Below, piece by piece: positions 61,721-64,000 of a DNA stretch of 64,000 bases. Below the pieces are notes generated by a model. That model was not told where the DNA came from and ran no database searches. It saw only the letters and a program-made list of their open reading frames with translations. The DNA is taken from assembly GCA_020632795.1 (NCBI GenBank), contig JACKEV010000013.1, forward strand, positions 1 through 64,000. Reading direction: 5' to 3'. This DNA comes from Alphaproteobacteria bacterium (GTDB taxonomy: Bacteria > Myxococcota_A > UBA796 > CAJQPC01). Position 1 is the first letter of the stretch, and every line of letters begins with the position of its first letter. The position numbers and the translations under genes are program-made.

Positions 61721-63313
61721 CTAATCGATATACCCCAGCTCCCGCAGCTGCTCCAGCATCGCGTCGTTGTCCCCGGCCTTCTGCGTGTTCGAGAACTCGC
61801 GCTGCCCGTAGCTGGGGATGGTCTGGAGCGGGTGCGCCTTGCGGTACTTGTCGTTGAACAGCTCCACATACGGCTTGCCGACGAAGTCGTCCGCCACCGG
61901 CAGCCCCATCGCATAGAGCGCGGTGGGCGCGATGTCCAGGACGGAGATGCCCTGGATGTTGCCCTTGGGGTCGATGTCGGGGCCCGCCGCGAGGAAGATG
62001 CCCGGGGGGTCGCCGCTGTGGCCGCCGGAGTTCTCCACCATCGACTGCACGATGCCCTTCAGCTCCGTAGAGCCGTCCAGCAGGAGCGTCTTGCTGGGCT
62101 GGTCGTCCAGCACCCGCACCGTCACGTCCGCGCCGCGCTCGGCGTCGCGGGGGTCGGGGTCGCGCAGGTCGAACACCGCCGTGCCCGAGCGCTTGTAGGT
62201 CAGCCGGGCCAGGTCGGCGGTGAGCTGGGCGCGCAGGGCGTCCACCTGGGCCGCGTCCACCACGCCGCTCGGGTCCCGTCCCTTCACGTTGAAGTGGATG
62301 CGCTTGTCCTTCTCGGTCTGCCGGGTGCCCACGGTGTAGGCCCGGGACTGGGCGTAGTCGACCTGGCCGCTGGCGTCGCGCTTGAGGTAGCCCAGGCGCT
62401 CCAGCACGTCGTCCATGTCCATGACGACCTTGGTGGTGACCCGCTCCAGCGGGTGGAAGCCGTGATCGGAGACGATCATGACGTTGACGTCGCTGGGGGC
62501 GGCCGCGAGCACCCGCCCGATGACCGCGTCGATGGAGCGGTAGGCGTCGGGCACCTTGTCCTTGTGGCGGTCGATCTGGGCCTGGGGGATCTTCTCCTCG
62601 AAGTCCTGGGGGCGGTAGTAGCGCCAGAAGCGGTGGCTGTTGGGATCCGAGCCGTGCAGGTACATGAACTGCGCGTCGAAGCCCTCGGCGGTCAGCTTGG
62701 GGGCGAAGTGGGCGGTGACCCGGTCCTCGGGGGCGAAGTTGGCGTCGCCCGGGAAGGCGTCGGCGTACTCGGCGTTGAGCGCGGGCAGCGCGGCCTTGAC
62801 CTCGGCGGCGCGCTCGGCCGGCCAGATGATGTCGGGCTGGTTGTACTGGGCCTTCTCGGTGAGGACCACGCCGTTGACCTGCTCGGCGGGCCACGACCCC
62901 CACCAGCCGATCACGTTCACCTTCAGGTTGGCGGCGGACGCGATGTTCCAGAGGGCCGGCACCCGCCGCATGGTCGAGCTGACCGGCACGTCGCCGTCGT
63001 CGGTGGCCACCACGAAGCCGGTGATGCCGTGGACCTCGGGGGTCACCCCGGTGGCGATGGTGGTCCAGATCACCGGGGACTGGCCGTACTGGGTCCCCAG
63101 AGGGCCCCGGATGCCCCGGTCGGCCACGCTCTTGAGCGCCGGCAGCTCGCCCCTGGACCACAGGTCCTCGATGACCTTCCACTCGCCGCCGTCCATGCCG
63201 ATGAGCAGGAAGGGGTGGCTCGATGCGGTCTTCGCGGCCTCGGCCGGGGCGTCCCACAGGGACACGCCGGCGGCGACCATCAGCAACCCAGCGACCAGCC
63301 ATCGGTTCTTCAT
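61721..63313 (-). CDS. type I phosphodiesterase/nucleotide-pyrophosphatase-like exported hydrolase
   Basis: A 530-residue member of the alkaline-phosphatase-like superfamily. After a signal peptide (cleavage near PAEAAKT) come LIGMDGGEW with a metal Asp, SPVIWTTIATGVTPEVHGITGF with the nucleophile region (Thr), and IVSDHGFHPLERV with metal Asp-His ligands. A HSGDPPGIFLAAGPDI segment follows. It probably hydrolyses external nucleotides or phosphodiesters; the substrate is unknown. ATG at 63313 has GAAGGAAG upstream. It runs convergent with the exported protein gene. Confidence 0.8.
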   Translation of the reverse strand: MKNRWLVAGLLMVAAGVSLWDAPAEAAKTASSHPFLLIGMDGGEWKVIEDLWSRGELPALKSVADRGIRGPLGTQYGQSPVIWTTIATGVTPEVHGITGFVVATDDGDVPVSSTMRRVPALWNIASAANLKVNVIGWWGSWPAEQVNGVVLTEKAQYNQPDIIWPAERAAEVKAALPALNAEYADAFPGDANFAPEDRVTAHFAPKLTAEGFDAQFMYLHGSDPNSHRFWRYYRPQDFEEKIPQAQIDRHKDKVPDAYRSIDAVIGRVLAAAPSDVNVMIVSDHGFHPLERVTTKVVMDMDDVLERLGYLKRDASGQVDYAQSRAYTVGTRQTEKDKRIHFNVKGRDPSGVVDAAQVDALRAQLTADLARLTYKRSGTAVFDLRDPDPRDAERGADVTVRVLDDQPSKTLLLDGSTELKGIVQSMVENSGGHSGDPPGIFLAAGPDIDPKGNIQGISVLDIAPTALYAMGLPVADDFVGKPYVELFNDKYRKAHPLQTIPSYGQREFSNTQKAGDNDAMLEQLRELGYID

Positions 63314-63484
63314 GCTTCCTTCTCCGAGTCACACAGGGGCGCCGCGCGCGGACGCACCACCCATCGTCATAATCCACAGGACACGCCAGGGCCCGCTTCG
63401 GATCGCTGCGGCCTTGAACCCCGTGGCGCGCCACCGGATTCCGGGGGGACGACGCGCAGGGCCCGGGTCCGCCATGACGACCCC

Positions 63485-63500
63485 TGGCACGTCGTTTGCA
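63485..63500 (+). promoter_or_regulatory. sigma-54 promoter, perfect -24/-12
   Basis: TGGCACG-TCGT-TTGCA matches the consensus fully and differs from the 53939 promoter at one spacer base. It is 107 bp upstream of the macro-domain gene. A GTGGCGCGCCAC palindrome at 63423-63434 could be an activator site. Confidence 0.72.
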
Positions 63501-63607
63501 ATGCCCCATGGTCTCATCCGACCGCGCCCGGCTGCGGGCGGCGCCCCCTGTGGGCTTCCACCCAAACGGCTGGGCGATTTCACCCACCCGACACCCCAGG
63601 ACCCGTC

Positions 63608-64000
63608 ATGATCTTCGACGTCACCGGTGACCTCCTCCTCTCCGACGCCCAGCTCCTCGCCCACGGCGTGGCCCCCGCCGACCACTTCAAGCACGGCCTG
63701 GCCCTGGCCCTGCGCGAGCGCTGGCCGGCGATGGTCAAGGACTTCCGCCACTACTGCCACCTCAACCACCCCAAGGCCGGCGGCGTCTGGACCTGGGGCG
63801 GCCCCGGCGGCGTGCGCATCGCCAACCTCATGACCCAGGAGCCCGCCGCGGACGAGGGCGGCGTGCCCGGCCGCGCGACCCTGCCCAACGTCAACCACGC
63901 CCTGCGGGCCCTGCGGGCCCTCATCGACGAGGAGGGCTTCACCAGCGTGGCGCTGCCGCGCCTGGCCACCGGCGTCGGCGGCCTGGACTGGGCCGAGGTG
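63608..64000 (+). CDS. macro-domain protein, cut by the window edge
   Basis: The first 131 codons are present and the frame stays open at base 64000. The start MIFDVTGDLLLSDAQLL matches the ADP-ribose-binding macro-domain edge, and VALPRLATGVGGLDWAEV matches the conserved glycine-rich loop of ADP-ribosyl-glycohydrolase-type members (DarG/TARG1-like). It may remove ADP-ribose from proteins or DNA. The preceding sigma-54 promoter is 107 bp away. Its remaining domains are not visible. Confidence 0.68.
   Translation, partial: MIFDVTGDLLLSDAQLLAHGVAPADHFKHGLALALRERWPAMVKDFRHYCHLNHPKAGGVWTWGGPGGVRIANLMTQEPAADEGGVPGRATLPNVNHALRALRALIDEEGFTSVALPRLATGVGGLDWAEV

Noticed and set aside
1..64000. tRNA, rRNA or CRISPR features
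   Set aside because: I saw no cloverleaf with CCA-type end, no rRNA signature and no spaced repeat array on reading both strands by eye; a covariance-model scan would be decisive.

Overview
The window is a very GC-rich chromosomal segment from a bacterium with a complex Gram-negative lifestyle. The signs are a TonB-dependent receptor carrying its own TonB-C-like domain, many lipoproteins with acidic Asp/Thr/Gly linkers after the lipobox, MopE-type DxDxDG motifs, FG-GAP repeats, Ser/Thr kinases, FHA domains and a sigma-54 activator. Together these fit a Myxococcota-like (former deltaproteobacterial) lineage. That placement is inference from gene content. I saw no rRNA or tRNA gene.

Layout. 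1-14120: housekeeping and envelope genes (PlsC-like acyltransferase, class II aldolase, GT-C-like membrane protein, lipoprotein hydrolase, FHA protein, PIN-PhoH ATPase, and a TonB-dependent receptor followed by two tandem paralogous lipoproteins). 14217-23599: an EEP-family enzyme with an orphan partner, a small MopE-like lipoprotein, a P1/PLC-like zinc hydrolase, an AstE/AspA-like protein, a NarL-type two-component pair whose kinase is internally duplicated, and an FHA/winged-helix protein. 23645-36868: a kinase-FGE fusion, secreted proteases, a beta-propeller lipoprotein, a PhoD-like phosphatase, a GH13 enzyme and an SDR. 37132-49244: a biological-conflict island with two NACHT NTPases, an adaptor-like EAD protein, a Nudix protein, an orphan, and a membrane-anchored FGE/C-type-lectin protein. 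49377-60783: a sigma-54 activator and two paralogous modules, each made of a Ser/Thr kinase, an exported protein and a divergent lipoprotein with trimeric-adhesin-head-like repeats. 61133-64000: an exported protein, a type I phosphodiesterase, and a macro-domain gene cut by the window edge.

Main discovery. The convergent genes at 43014-45971 and 46722-49244 end in the same FGE/C-type-lectin C-terminus. Over their last 43 codons they differ at 11 codons, always at first or second positions and mostly in NNC codons, and are otherwise identical. This is the signature of adenine-directed mutagenic homing by a diversity-generating retroelement (DGR). Each variable repeat is followed by the same GC hairpin and the same TGACA-N5-TGTCA sites. 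Between the two targets lies a collapsed DGR cassette: an excisionase-like HTH start fused by deletion to the last 59 residues of a DGR-type reverse transcriptase. The template repeat and catalytic core are absent from the window, so any continuing diversification would need a DGR in trans.

How the genes may work together. The 290-aa protein at 42137 carries an EAD1 domain like that of the NACHT protein at 37132 and a second domain like the N-terminus of the NACHT protein at 43014. It may bridge the two by homotypic contacts (inference). In the 50-60 kb region, kinase, FHA-type sigma-54 activator and sigma-54 promoter suggest phosphorylation-controlled expression of the repeat lipoprotein.
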